Shown piece by piece: positions 13,903 to 14,062 of a DNA stretch of 14,062 nt (the first letter of the stretch is position 1; every line of letters starts with the position of its first letter). The notes beneath the pieces were generated by a model that made no database searches, was not told the DNA's origin, and was given only the letters and a program-made list of their open reading frames with translations. The position numbers and the translations under genes were made by a program. Source of the DNA: JBICHM01 sp043101835 (GTDB lineage Bacteria > Planctomycetota > Phycisphaerae > Phycisphaerales > UBA1924); NCBI GenBank assembly GCA_043101835.1, contig JBICHM010000181.1, positions 1-14,062 of the forward strand, read 5' to 3'.

Positions 13903-14062
13903 TCATCTCCGTCCGAGGGCTGCGCAAGACCTATCGGGTCGGCGAGGAGCGCGTGCATGCGCTTCGAGGCGTCGACCTGGACATCCGGCGCAACGAGTTC
14001 GTCGCCATCATGGGCGCCTCCGGCTCGGGCAAGTCGACGCTGATGAACATCCTCGGCTGCCT
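13899..14062 (+). CDS. MacB-like ABC transporter ATP-binding protein, N-terminal fragment
   Basis: Translation from GTG 13899, overlapping the adaptor stop in GTGA, gives 54 codons before the window ends. They contain the LolD/MacB-type ATPase start: ISVRGLRKTYRVGEERVHAL, RGVDLDIRRNEFVAIMG, and the Walker A loop GASGSGKST followed by LMNILGCL, which is highly characteristic of this subfamily. Such proteins energise efflux of macrolides, peptides or lipoproteins through MacA-type adaptors. Whether it is a stand-alone ATPase or the full MacB fusion to a four-helix permease cannot be decided, because the gene runs off the right edge. Confidence 0.92.
   Translation, partial: MIISVRGLRKTYRVGEERVHALRGVDLDIRRNEFVAIMGASGSGKSTLMNILGC

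Noticed and set aside
1..14062. Defence island, mobile element, CRISPR array or phage genes
   Set aside because: No transposase, integrase, direct-repeat array, toxin-antitoxin pair or nuclease signature was found; the genes are housekeeping, envelope or regulatory.

Overview
The window is a GC-rich (roughly 70% by eye), densely coded piece of a Gram-negative-type chromosome. It carries LPS-related genes (KdsD, an LptC/LptA-type protein), a lipoprotein, a nitrite reductase and an RND/ABC-type efflux adaptor. Protein style (a secretin-N-like protein next to an ECF sigma factor, an atypical BshC-like enzyme, Ala/Arg/Asp-rich composition) suggests a planctomycete, probably Phycisphaerae. That is an inference without a database search. 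The first 18 bases match the end of an Illumina TruSeq adapter, so the contig edge is artificial and the source is probably a short-read assembly.

Layout, left to right. (1) 19-302, plus strand: the C-terminal end of NrfA (ammonia-forming cytochrome c nitrite reductase). (2) 310-2296, minus strand: a three-gene unit with a secreted secretin-N-like/coiled-coil protein first, then an ECF sigma factor, then a single-pass membrane protein overlapping the sigma gene by 8 bp. (3) 2438-3548, plus strand: prfB (release factor 2), which needs a +1 programmed frameshift. The slip site is CTT TAA C instead of the usual CTT TGA C, and the usual upstream Shine-Dalgarno-like stimulator is missing. Its promoter places the predicted transcription start on the ATG. 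(4) 3555-4460, minus strand: a lipoprotein of the BtuF/FepB-type substrate-binding family without visible transporter partners. (5) 4567-5238, plus strand: a coiled-coil protein with a C-terminal membrane anchor; a nested inverted repeat lies between genes 4 and 5.

(6) 5235-11496, minus strand: an envelope-flavoured run reading kdsD, a 981-residue LptC/LptA-like protein, a family-2 glycosyltransferase and a short BshC-like protein. kdsD followed by an lptC/lptA-type gene parallels the enterobacterial kdsD-kdsC-lptC-lptA-lptB order, here with the Lpt functions apparently merged into one large anchored protein. (7) 11570-12400, plus strand: scpA (condensin kleisin). (8) 12580 to the end, plus strand: a MacA-like periplasmic adaptor and the start of a MacB-like ABC ATPase joined by a GTGA overlap.

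No rRNA, tRNA, CRISPR, insertion sequence or phage gene was found. Every stretch over 300 bases is accounted for by a gene. The strongest leads are the non-canonical prfB recoding site and the giant Lpt-like protein beside kdsD. I see no clear new multi-gene defence or mobile system.
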